This document shows positions 20,670 to 29,377 of a DNA stretch of 52,053 nucleotides, in pieces. Source of the DNA: a virus; the IMG/VR virus record IMGVR_UViG_3300033552_000012, positions 1-52,053 of that record; one strand, given 5' to 3'. Each line of letters starts with the position of its first letter. Position 1 is the first letter of the stretch. The position numbers and the translations under genes were made by a program. Below the pieces are notes generated by a model. The model ran no database searches and was not told the DNA's origin. It saw nothing but the letters and a program-made list of their open reading frames with translations.

Positions 20670-20824
20670 TTGACGGTAAAGTCGATAAGCATCGGGCGGT
20701 AATGTCCAAAACTAATAAAACACATTACACTTTTGCTATCCTTTTTGCCGTTAATTTTTGCGTTTAATTGGATAAGTGAATTGTAGACATAAAAACAACA
20801 ATTAATCTTAAACTAAAAACGCAA
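20670..20824 (+). promoter_or_regulatory. Folded 5' leader of the major capsid gene
   Basis: Nested pairs: TTGACGGTAAA (20670-20680) with TTTGCCGTTAA (20744-20754); GATAAGCA (about 20683-20690) with TGCTATC (20734-20740); GTAATGT (20699-20705) with ACATTAC (20722-20728). A separate stem TTGCGTTT (20758-20765) with AAACGCAA (20817-20824) reaches the first base of the ATG and could hide the start. May stabilise or regulate the capsid mRNA. Confidence 0.5.
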
Positions 20825-21861
20825 TGCCGAATCGCACCACTGCAAATTTATTGAAGGCACAAGCAAAGCTTGTCGCAGCCTTCCAATCTTCTGAACTTAG
20901 ATTCAGATACCCAGCAACTTATTTAGCTTTAAAGGCTAACTCCCCAATTATGTTTCCGAACTACGAATCACTTCGTACAAGAGAGGACAGAACATTGGAA
21001 ACATTGTTCAATACTAGAGCTAAACGTTCTTTAGGAACAGGCGGAAGAACCCACAACCATACAGGTGTAAAAGTAGACACAGCGACCTTGACTCCTACTT
21101 GGGCGCAATACAATGACAATTTCAATATGTCATTGAAACAAGCTGATAACTCGCACTACAACGAGCAAGAGCAAATGAACTCGGAGTTAATGAATATCAT
21201 GTCTAACTTCATGGAAGGATATGAGACATTATCTACAAATTACATTTTTGCTAACCGTTCAGGAGTAAATATCGCTACAGCAGAAGGAACTTTTAATGCA
21301 ACTAATAATGTATTTAAAATTGCGGTAGCTAATGAAGCTAGAGCGATTCAAATCACTAAAATTGCCGTAGACGCAAACAAGTACCCAGCAGGAGCGACTA
21401 TTTTCTGTGACAGTATTGCGTATGCTAAATTCCAATTTCAAGCAGCACAAGGAGCAGCTAACAACACTAATTTATCATTCCAATTCCAAGGCACTACTTT
21501 TGTTCACTCGGTTGAATTGGGCGCATTGGCGGGTGCTTTGTTAGAATCAACAGTTGCAGTGTACACTAAAGGATTTTGGCTTGTAATTCCTACAGGAACA
21601 GTAGCTACTTTACCTTGGATTCCGATTCAAAACAGAAGAGGTGTTGTGACTAAAGAGAATGAATATTCTAGTATTATCAACCCAGTAGATGGCGAAACTT
21701 ATGCGGTACACTCTTATGAGACTAGAGCAGACGATTCGGCAAACAACGGATATACTCAGGATGTGGTTACACAATATCAAATTTCTCAGGATTTAGCCTT
21801 TGCTAAAGCCCCACTAACAGTAGCCAATGAGACTACAATTTTAGCGTTCGCAATAGCATAA
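20824..21861 (+). CDS. Major capsid protein
   Basis: 345 residues. Position after scaffold, own promoter and leader, high content of Ala/Asn/Thr and the pattern of a capsid protein (NNHT-like THNHTGVKVDTATLTPTWAQ early, a long helical stretch with ADNSHYNEQEQMNSELMNIM, then beta-rich C-terminus with YAVHSYETRADDS) all support this. It should form the HK97-fold shell. The start is fixed by the leader structure and the AAAAACGCA leader. Confidence 0.75.
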   Translation: MPNRTTANLLKAQAKLVAAFQSSELRFRYPATYLALKANSPIMFPNYESLRTREDRTLETLFNTRAKRSLGTGGRTHNHTGVKVDTATLTPTWAQYNDNFNMSLKQADNSHYNEQEQMNSELMNIMSNFMEGYETLSTNYIFANRSGVNIATAEGTFNATNNVFKIAVANEARAIQITKIAVDANKYPAGATIFCDSIAYAKFQFQAAQGAANNTNLSFQFQGTTFVHSVELGALAGALLESTVAVYTKGFWLVIPTGTVATLPWIPIQNRRGVVTKENEYSSIINPVDGETYAVHSYETRADDSANNGYTQDVVTQYQISQDLAFAKAPLTVANETTILAFAIA

Positions 21862-22934
21862 TGATAAACATCAATAAAATACAAACAGCTATGTCAGGGC
21901 TTGTGGGGTTTAATCAACCGTACAACCCTGCCTATGCTATTGTAGATGTTGATAATCTTGCCAGCGAATCCGGTTACTTTGCTACCGACAACCCGTATGC
22001 CAAAATTGAATTTATAAAAGACAATCAGGATTACACTAACATTTCCAATACGAGCTTTAATTTGTTGCTAAAAAGCATCAAAAGAGCTTCGATAGCCAAT
22101 GTAGTCAATCAAGTATTTTCAGAATATGACTTCGTAGACAGGGCGGTTATGTATGCCAACGCTTCCAATAAAACGGAAATAGAGACATTGCCAATTGGTT
22201 TTGTGGGGTATAAAATAGAAGTGGGGAAAGAAAAAAATATAGCCTTTAAGATTAACCGAGTATTGCTTGATTTTCAAGGAACGGGAACTCTGACTATACT
22301 TCTTTGGAACACGGCTAAGAAAGACCCGATACAAACTAAAGCGGTCAACATCACCAGCGACCATCAGGTAGTAGAATTAAATTGGACAGTGGACAATTCG
22401 GACACCACTTACAAAGGGGATTATTACATTGGGTACAATACTCAAAACATCACCGTGAGTCCTTACAAAAGACAATTTAATAATGCCAATATAATGAGCC
22501 GATTCAGAGGGCTTTGTGTCGATAAAGTGGCGGTAAAAAACCACAGCACCAACCAATTATTTGATTTGCACGCTATTGTCGGGATGACAGAGGACTGCGG
22601 ATTGAATTTTGACATTAGCCTCTTTGAAGATTTCACTGATTTTGCCATCAACAACAAAATCCTTTTTTCACGTGCCATGCAACTTTCTATAATTATCAGT
22701 TGTATACAGATTTATATGGCATCGCTGCGAAGCAACGCCAATCAACAGCACGCCAATCAAGTCTACGAGAAGATTATGATTGAATTAGAAGGCACACGAG
22801 CAGAAAGCGTTATAAACATCAAGGGCTTAAAAAACCAATTGTTGAGCGAGATCAGTTCGGTAAAGATGGAGATAGCAAAACTCAAAATGGGATTTTCTAA
22901 AAAAGGGCAGATAATGGTTTCAACACTCAACTAA
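21861..22934 (+). CDS. Structural protein after the capsid gene
   Basis: 357 residues, starts in the stop codon of the capsid gene (TAATG). Beta-rich N-terminus, C-terminal helices with coiled-coil (LKNQLLSEISSVKMEIAKLK). Not recognised. Position suggests a head vertex, neck or connector component. Confidence 0.6.
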   Translation: MININKIQTAMSGLVGFNQPYNPAYAIVDVDNLASESGYFATDNPYAKIEFIKDNQDYTNISNTSFNLLLKSIKRASIANVVNQVFSEYDFVDRAVMYANASNKTEIETLPIGFVGYKIEVGKEKNIAFKINRVLLDFQGTGTLTILLWNTAKKDPIQTKAVNITSDHQVVELNWTVDNSDTTYKGDYYIGYNTQNITVSPYKRQFNNANIMSRFRGLCVDKVAVKNHSTNQLFDLHAIVGMTEDCGLNFDISLFEDFTDFAINNKILFSRAMQLSIIISCIQIYMASLRSNANQQHANQVYEKIMIELEGTRAESVINIKGLKNQLLSEISSVKMEIAKLKMGFSKKGQIMVSTLN

Positions 22935-23467
22935 TGAATCACTTAAAAATAAACCCGATAGGACTCGATGCTGTTATCCATAACGTACAGGTGAAACTGT
23001 ATGATAAGTTAACTGCATTGTGGGCTACGGATTTAGAGGGGTATCCTAGGTGTTACTCTATTAAGAGAAACGGGAAGAAAACCATCGAACATTACATAGG
23101 GAACGGAGAATACAAAAACCTCTTTTATGCCGAGGATAACAAATTTTTCACCACTGCGGAGGACAGTGAAGTTTTAGTCAAGAATGGAAATTACAAGACC
23201 AAAATCGAAATCTTTTTCATTTTAAATTTACAAGGCATAAAAGGGGATATTTTGCACCGTCCCGATAATGAAGCAAGAACCGATGTAGTGAACGTATTGG
23301 ACACTATTGACGAGATTGAGGTCAACCGTATTGATTACGGGCTAGACTCGATATTCAGTTACCTCGATTGGAATGTACCGGACGATATGCAACCGTACCA
23401 TTGTTTCAGAATAGATTGTAACGTATTAGATTACGAATTAAACAAAACATATTGTGATTTTAACTAA
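22934..23467 (+). CDS. Head-tail connector-type protein
   Basis: 177 residues, starts in the previous gene's stop codon. Mixed alpha/beta with a C-terminal acidic/aromatic part (FSYLDWNVPDDMQPYHCFRI). Likely one of the neck proteins that join head and tail; family not identified. Confidence 0.5.
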   Translation: MNHLKINPIGLDAVIHNVQVKLYDKLTALWATDLEGYPRCYSIKRNGKKTIEHYIGNGEYKNLFYAEDNKFFTTAEDSEVLVKNGNYKTKIEIFFILNLQGIKGDILHRPDNEARTDVVNVLDTIDEIEVNRIDYGLDSIFSYLDWNVPDDMQPYHCFRIDCNVLDYELNKTYCDFN

Positions 23468-23482
23468 AAAATAATAAAAGAA

Positions 23483-24403
23483 ATGGCTATACAATTAGGG
23501 CTTAATTGCCAAGCAGACAGAAGAAACATAGGGGTTGAAGCCTGTGTGGTAAAAGCAGGACAAAAGAAAGGACACATCCAAGTGCCACTTGACTGGTCGA
23601 TGAATGTTGCAACGGAAACGTTCAATAAACAGTATATCAATTCGCAAGTGCAAAAAGGTATTTTTAAGGTAATTGGTAATACTTATGCGGTGACTACCGA
23701 AACAGCAGAAGATACGACTCAAGAGAGTACTTCGGGTCAGTTATCAGTAGTACGTAAAGGACTTCCAATTGTAACAACTACCGTTAAAAAAGGGTATGAA
23801 GGACACGCTGGAATGTTTGATATGTCAGCCGATGGTATCTATGCCGTATTGGAAATATTTGAAACAGGCGTAATTGGCGCTGTGGTTTCTAAAGATGGAT
23901 TGACTATCTCAGGATTTGCCTGTGGTATGTACGAGGTTGCTACATTCATGGACAACAACGGTTCAGAATCATCTTCAACAATGATTAAATACCAATTAAC
24001 TGATGTAGATCAGTACAACAAACAAAGGGTATATTTAACCAATATGGACTTTAATCCAAATACCGAAATCTACAACATTGTGGATGTTACTTTATCCGGT
24101 AGAGCAGTAGTTACTGGAAACAAAATATTTGTCAAAGCATCTTGGTCAAGAAACTTAGGAGTATCTATCTTAGGATTAGCAGCAGCTAACTTTAAGGTGA
24201 GTATTAATGGGGTGGATTCTGTTATTACAGGTTCCGTTACCTATGATACCACAACAAAAGAGTATGCAATCACGCCAACGGCTACTTTAGCAGCTTCCAA
24301 TGTAGTAGTAGCGAAACTTTACGATGCAACGGCACTTGTTGATGTAGCAAAAGTGGGAACTAAATTCTACACGGGGTACACGCCAAGTATTGTGGCTGCG
24401 TAA
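23483..24403 (+). CDS. Tail tube-type protein with Ig-like tail domain
   Basis: 306 residues. Beta-rich N-terminal ~200 residues with LSVVRKGLPIVTTTVKKGYE and a C-terminal repeat of strand/turn (FKVSINGVDSVITGSVTYDT, AITPTATLAASNVVVAKLYD) resembling an Ig-like decoration domain. Followed by a strong terminator, as expected for a highly expressed tail tube. Assigned from position and fold. Confidence 0.6.
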   Translation: MAIQLGLNCQADRRNIGVEACVVKAGQKKGHIQVPLDWSMNVATETFNKQYINSQVQKGIFKVIGNTYAVTTETAEDTTQESTSGQLSVVRKGLPIVTTTVKKGYEGHAGMFDMSADGIYAVLEIFETGVIGAVVSKDGLTISGFACGMYEVATFMDNNGSESSSTMIKYQLTDVDQYNKQRVYLTNMDFNPNTEIYNIVDVTLSGRAVVTGNKIFVKASWSRNLGVSILGLAAANFKVSINGVDSVITGSVTYDTTTKEYAITPTATLAASNVVVAKLYDATALVDVAKVGTKFYTGYTPSIVAA

Positions 24404-24424
24404 GTAAAAGAGTATTAGATTCAT

Positions 24425-24457
24425 AAGGCGTAATATTAAGTTGTTACGCCTTTTTTT
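24425..24457 (+). terminator. Terminator after the tail tube gene
   Basis: AAGGCGTAA (24425-24433) pairs with TTACGCCTT (24444-24452), followed by more T. Simple hairpin terminator. Confidence 0.8.
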
Positions 24458-24478
24458 AAACCAAATAAAAACACCAAG

Positions 24479-24664
24479 ATGATTACAATATTCAACATAC
24501 AAATATTCGGGGACGATGCGCTTTATTTTTGTTCGCTATCCAAAAAAGACCAAACGATTTGGATTAAGGAATACACCAACCAAAAGTCGTCAGTTCTTAT
24601 CAAAGAATTTGTCGATGCTTTTGCTTTATTGGAAGTACCTTGTTTAGACTGCAACTGTCAGTAA
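24479..24664 (+). CDS. Hypothetical protein
   Basis: 61 residues ending in CLDCNCQ. Located between tail tube and tape measure. Not recognised. Confidence 0.55.
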   Translation: MITIFNIQIFGDDALYFCSLSKKDQTIWIKEYTNQKSSVLIKEFVDAFALLEVPCLDCNCQ

Positions 24665-24665
24665 G

Positions 24666-25118
24666 ATGGGAATTTCCGCTGCCGAAATGGGACGCAGGAT
24701 ACAGGCACTTGCTAAGATAACAGTACTTCGGGAAATGGTCAACGAGGAGCTGATAAAAGAAGAGGATACCTTGCGGATGTTAAAAGAGCAGGATTTCTTA
24801 GAAGGAGATATTTACGGCAACGGGGCAAAAGACACTTATGCGTCAAGTCTTTACTCCGGGTTTAAGAAAAAACAAAACCCGATAGCAGGAGGTAATGTCG
24901 ATTTAATCCTAACAGGCGCATTTATCGATAGTTTCAAGCTGAACAAACCCAAAGAAAACCGCTATTTATTCGGGGCGACAGACCCGAAGAAATCAATATT
25001 AGTAGGAAAATACGGAATTGACATTATGGGATTAAACCAAGAGGTATTTAATAAATTCCAGAAAGAGATTATTGCACCGAGATTTGTGCAAAAAATAAAA
25101 GACCAATTAAACCGATAA
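24666..25118 (+). CDS. Tail completion-type protein
   Basis: 150 residues. A coiled N-terminus (AAEMGRRIQALAKITVLREM), then VDLILTGAFIDSFKLNKPKE and a C-terminal helix. The pattern 'VDLILTGAF' occurs in Bacteroidetes phage proteins near the tail tube. Role unproven; may belong to tail terminator/completion proteins. Confidence 0.5.
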   Translation: MGISAAEMGRRIQALAKITVLREMVNEELIKEEDTLRMLKEQDFLEGDIYGNGAKDTYASSLYSGFKKKQNPIAGGNVDLILTGAFIDSFKLNKPKENRYLFGATDPKKSILVGKYGIDIMGLNQEVFNKFQKEIIAPRFVQKIKDQLNR

Positions 25119-25121
25119 CTG

Positions 25122-25730
25122 ATGCCAAAGTACCATTCGATACATAACATATCAGCCAAACTGTTTTTTGACATATTGGATAGCAAAGACTTTGAATTAT
25201 TGGAACGAAATACAGAATCCGAAGATTTAGAGCAGGTGTTTACGGCTATTTATGACGATTGGTTTGTGAAAAGCGAAAACGAGAAGTCAAAAGAATACCT
25301 TACGCTTCGAGAAAATATCGCTTTTATCACTTTTAAAATTGAAAGCGTGCGTCAGGTGATTGGATTTTTGTTTTTCAATAAAACCACAAAGGAAATGAGA
25401 ACAACGCTGTTAGAAGCTCTTATTTCTATTGGTATCAATATCAGTTTAGACAATGATTTTACCGAAGAAGTAACTAATATTTTACAGGTGGAGTTAGGCT
25501 GTATCGAAAACGACCTGAATATGATGAAGATGGAGGTGGAAACGATTCAGGATTCGCAAAATGACAGTGTGTTTAGTTTCTACGAGCATTTAATATCCTT
25601 GGAAAGCGCACACGAAAGAAGTTTGGATGACGCTATGGTTTTGGCTAAATTCATTGAATACGAAAAAATGGCTATAAAAAAAGCCAAAATTCAACAACAA
25701 AAGAACGCAAAATTTAATAACCAAAACTAA
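25122..25730 (+). CDS. Hypothetical protein in tail assembly chaperone position
   Basis: 202 residues, acidic and helical, with a Lys-rich end (MAIKKAKIQQQKNAKFNNQN). It directly precedes the tape measure gene (1-base overlap), where tail assembly chaperones usually lie. No second overlapping frame is open, so no frameshift product is supported. Confidence 0.5.
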   Translation: MPKYHSIHNISAKLFFDILDSKDFELLERNTESEDLEQVFTAIYDDWFVKSENEKSKEYLTLRENIAFITFKIESVRQVIGFLFFNKTTKEMRTTLLEALISIGINISLDNDFTEEVTNILQVELGCIENDLNMMKMEVETIQDSQNDSVFSFYEHLISLESAHERSLDDAMVLAKFIEYEKMAIKKAKIQQQKNAKFNNQN

Positions 25731-28700
25731 TGAGCGAATTTATAGAATTTATATCCCCCGAAGGCTTTGATAAACTATCGAAAGCAAAAGGGATGGTGGA
25801 TGAAATCGCTGCTTCGATAAAAAGCATAAATGATTTCAAAACATCAACCACTCCTAGCGGAGCTGACAAAACGATAAAAGAAATAAACTTAGCGTATAAA
25901 GAACGTGCTAACGCCTTAAAACTTGTTAAACAGGAGTTAGATAACGTTAATAATGCCGAGAAAAAAGCGGAACAGTTAAAGCAACAGCAACTCGCAACAA
26001 ATATAAAAATAGCCAGCGCAAAAAAAGCAGATATTGCCTTATCAGAGGCACAGAGAAAAGCGATGGAGGCCAGTTTAAATGCGGAGAAAAAAGCTTCGCA
26101 AAACGCTATAAGCGAGATAAAAAAACGATTATCCACTATATCTTCTTTAAATAAGCAACGTTTTACAGAAGAAGAAAAATTACGTAACGATGCGGACAAG
26201 GCTGCTTTATACAAGCACGAACAAGAATTAAAAAGGGTACGTGAAGTAATAGCAATGCGGGCATCTCTTAATGCGCAACAGCAGAAAGAGGCAAAGCAAA
26301 GTTTTAACAACTCCCAGTACGGAGCTTCATCGGTAATTCCTGGAATGTCAGGAAAAATAGCCAACGAAAAAGAAGCACAAAGAGCGACATTAGCGAACGA
26401 AAAGCTATCACGAGCCTACAATATATTAGCAGCACAACATACTAAAGCCAAGCAGACCTTACAGGATTTAGTAGCTGAGGGACGCAAAGCAGATCAAAGC
26501 CAATCGCAGTATAACGCCACGTTGAGAACTGCCCAAAAGGAATTTACCGTATTGGACGCACGTATTAAAAAAGCGGATGTGGCGGTAGGTAATTTCTCCC
26601 GTAACGTAGGGAATTACAAGAGTGCCTTATCCGGTGCTACGCAATTAATGGGAGCGTTTGGCATCGCAACCGGATTGTATTTAGCAGTAGATATTGTCAA
26701 GAACATTTACGAGACAACTAAGCAACTCCAATCGATGGATTTGGCATTGAAAATGGTTTCGGGTACACAAGCTGAATTTGCCGTTAATCAAGCGTTCGTA
26801 AAGAATTTAGCGGAGCAGTATGGTATTGAAATCAAAGGACTTACTAAGAATTTCACCGAGTTTTGGGTAGCTTCCAAAGGAAAGTTAGAAGCCGAACAGA
26901 TAAAAGGAATATTCACCAGCATATCTAAATCAGTTGCGGTAATGGGATTGTCCATCGAGCAACAAGATAGTGCGTTCCTTGCCTTGCAACAAATGATGTC
27001 TAAAGGAACCGTGCAAGCAGAGGAATTGAAAAAACAATTGGGTAATGCACTTCCTGGAGCTATGAAAGCCGCTACCATGGCATATCAAGCCTTGCATCCG
27101 GAGATGAAAGTTACCGAGGCGTTATTTATGGCTCAAATGAAAGCAGGAAAAATACTTTCCTCTGAGTTACTACCGGAATTGGCAAAACAATTTGAGAAGT
27201 TATACGGTATTGAAAACGTAAAACGTGCGGAGACCTTACAAGCAGCACAAGAGCGTTTGTCCAATACTTGGGTAGAGATGGTTCGTTCAATGAACTCTAG
27301 TGAGACAGGAGGAATAAGTGCGTTTTTTAGCCTTATAGTGAGTGGAGCTACCGAGGCAATGAAATTTTTAGTTAGATTAAACTCTACTAAAGAAGATTTA
27401 ACAAAATCAGCAAGAGATAAAGGGAATTCAAGAGGTGCTGAATCGTATAAAAAACAATTGGACGAATTAGTTGGCGATAAGCTATCGGATAAACAAAGAA
27501 TAGAAATTAGAAAGCAAATAAAAAATGTTGAAGAACAAATTAAATTAGGATACGATTTAGATGAAGCAGGAGAGAAAAACCAAGAAAAATTAAGAAGGTT
27601 AAATCAAGCAATGGGTACAGGAAGTGCAGAAGACGCTAACCTAACACTACGAACAAATGCCTACCGAAACATAGTTATACAGCAGAAAAAACTAAATGAA
27701 TTAAAAGCAGAAACAGATAATTATTCTTTATTGACTGGAGGTAAAGGTGGTAGAGGAATGACTGCTATAGATAAGGATAGGGAAAAAGCCAATGAGTTAC
27801 TAGGTTATTACGAAGCAATTACTAGGTCTGCTATTAATTATAAAGAAGAGGTAAGAAAAACACCTCCACCAGTAGGTGAAACAGAAACAGAACGCAGGAA
27901 AAGAGAAGCTGCTGAAAAGAAAGAAGCTAAAGATATGGAGCAAATCCGTAAAGAAGCGTTTGAAGCAGAATTGTCCAATTTTAATAAAAGGAAGGAATTA
28001 TTATCCGACCATTTAAGCAACGCTCAAAACTTCAATTCAGAAGAATTATCTGACTTTAAATTAGGGGTGGATAAAAAAATACGCTACGCCAATCAACTTG
28101 CCATTGCTGAGATTGCGATTGCGGAATTAGTACACAAGGAAAAAACGAGAATTGCAAATAAAGATATCAAAGACCGTGGTTTAAACCAAGAGCAAGGGCG
28201 AAACTTACTAATACCTATTGACAACGAACTTCAAAGAACAAAAGGAGATGTAGAACAAGCAAGGCTAAAACAAGCCTCAGGAGCTTTTAAAGATTATTTC
28301 AATGCTATTGAAAATGCCATCCCTAAAGATTGGGAATCAAGAACTCCAGCGATGTGGACAAAGGAGCAGATGAAACAAGCGGAGGAGGATTTAGAAAAAG
28401 CAGAGAAATTACGCCAAAAAGCAATTGAAGATGTTAAAAACTACATTAGCTCTTTTCAAATAGAATTAGGACATAATTTAGGATTTGATGAGACTGCTGA
28501 TTTCTTTCTTAAAATGGATGAGGACGGTAAGACGATGTTTGATAAACTAGATGCTATGGCTGATGGTTCCAAAGAGAAGCAGATAGCTACTTTTCAAGCC
28601 ATAGCGGAAAGCGCACAAGAAATGTTTAATTTTATAGCCAATGCCTCACAAGCCAATTTCCAAGGGGAGTATGAACGATTAGAGAAACAGAAAAACATTG

Positions 28701-29374
28701 CCATCGGATTTGCCGGTGATAGTGACGCTGCCAAAAAGAAAATTGAGGAGGACTACGAGAAAAGAAGAAAAGAAATAGCGGTACGAGAATTTAAGGCAAA
28801 ACAAAAGATTGCTATGGTGAATATTGCCATTGATACGGCACAGGCTATAGCAGCAACGATAGGAAAAACAGGTTTTGCAGGAATACCATTAGCGGTAATT
28901 GTAGGGGCTTTAGGGGCAGTTCAATTAGCTATTGTAGCCTCGCAGAAAGTACCGCAATACTGGACAGGAACCGATAATGCAGAGGCGGGAGCCGCATGGA
29001 CGCAAGAGCGTGGTAGAGAGATTATCACCGACAACAAAGGAAACATCAAGGATTTCGGTTCTAATAAAGGGGCAAGGTTGACGATGATGGAGAAAGGAGA
29101 TAAGGTATTTAATGCCGAAGATACCCGCAGGATGATGTTTGACAGTGATTTGAACGGATTGATGATGGATAACGGGATTGCAAGTCCAAAAGTAATTGTT
29201 AATGCTGGGGTTACTCCGGCTCAGATGCGAGAAATAATGCAGGACACTTTGGGAGGGCAAACTAAACAGAACATTAGTTTTGATAAAAATGGATTTGGAA
29301 CTTATGTTTCCAAAAATGGAAACATTACCAGAAGAAGCGAAGATCGTGGAAATGGAATTGGATTAACACTGTAA
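25730..29374 (+). CDS. Tape measure protein
   Basis: 1214 residues, the longest gene. Long coiled-coil N-terminus (YKERANALKLVKQELDNVNN), a hydrophobic patch around 300 (LMGAFGIATGLYLAVDIV), then helical domains and another hydrophobic segment (GIPLAVIVGALGAVQLAIVA) near 1050. Sets tail length and helps DNA pass the membrane. Length would fit a siphovirus tail of moderate size. Confidence 0.85.
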   Translation: MSEFIEFISPEGFDKLSKAKGMVDEIAASIKSINDFKTSTTPSGADKTIKEINLAYKERANALKLVKQELDNVNNAEKKAEQLKQQQLATNIKIASAKKADIALSEAQRKAMEASLNAEKKASQNAISEIKKRLSTISSLNKQRFTEEEKLRNDADKAALYKHEQELKRVREVIAMRASLNAQQQKEAKQSFNNSQYGASSVIPGMSGKIANEKEAQRATLANEKLSRAYNILAAQHTKAKQTLQDLVAEGRKADQSQSQYNATLRTAQKEFTVLDARIKKADVAVGNFSRNVGNYKSALSGATQLMGAFGIATGLYLAVDIVKNIYETTKQLQSMDLALKMVSGTQAEFAVNQAFVKNLAEQYGIEIKGLTKNFTEFWVASKGKLEAEQIKGIFTSISKSVAVMGLSIEQQDSAFLALQQMMSKGTVQAEELKKQLGNALPGAMKAATMAYQALHPEMKVTEALFMAQMKAGKILSSELLPELAKQFEKLYGIENVKRAETLQAAQERLSNTWVEMVRSMNSSETGGISAFFSLIVSGATEAMKFLVRLNSTKEDLTKSARDKGNSRGAESYKKQLDELVGDKLSDKQRIEIRKQIKNVEEQIKLGYDLDEAGEKNQEKLRRLNQAMGTGSAEDANLTLRTNAYRNIVIQQKKLNELKAETDNYSLLTGGKGGRGMTAIDKDREKANELLGYYEAITRSAINYKEEVRKTPPPVGETETERRKREAAEKKEAKDMEQIRKEAFEAELSNFNKRKELLSDHLSNAQNFNSEELSDFKLGVDKKIRYANQLAIAEIAIAELVHKEKTRIANKDIKDRGLNQEQGRNLLIPIDNELQRTKGDVEQARLKQASGAFKDYFNAIENAIPKDWESRTPAMWTKEQMKQAEEDLEKAEKLRQKAIEDVKNYISSFQIELGHNLGFDETADFFLKMDEDGKTMFDKLDAMADGSKEKQIATFQAIAESAQEMFNFIANASQANFQGEYERLEKQKNIAIGFAGDSDAAKKKIEEDYEKRRKEIAVREFKAKQKIAMVNIAIDTAQAIAATIGKTGFAGIPLAVIVGALGAVQLAIVASQKVPQYWTGTDNAEAGAAWTQERGREIITDNKGNIKDFGSNKGARLTMMEKGDKVFNAEDTRRMMFDSDLNGLMMDNGIASPKVIVNAGVTPAQMREIMQDTLGGQTKQNISFDKNGFGTYVSKNGNITRRSEDRGNGIGLTL

Positions 29375-29377
29375 TCA

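Noticed and set aside
25122-25730. Programmed frameshift in a tail assembly chaperone pair
   Set aside because: No second overlapping frame and no convincing slippery heptamer.
25714-26364. Minus-strand ORF (216 residues) at the start of the tape measure gene
   Set aside because: Shadow of the coiled-coil coding region; Ser/Phe/Cys-rich translation with no known pattern.
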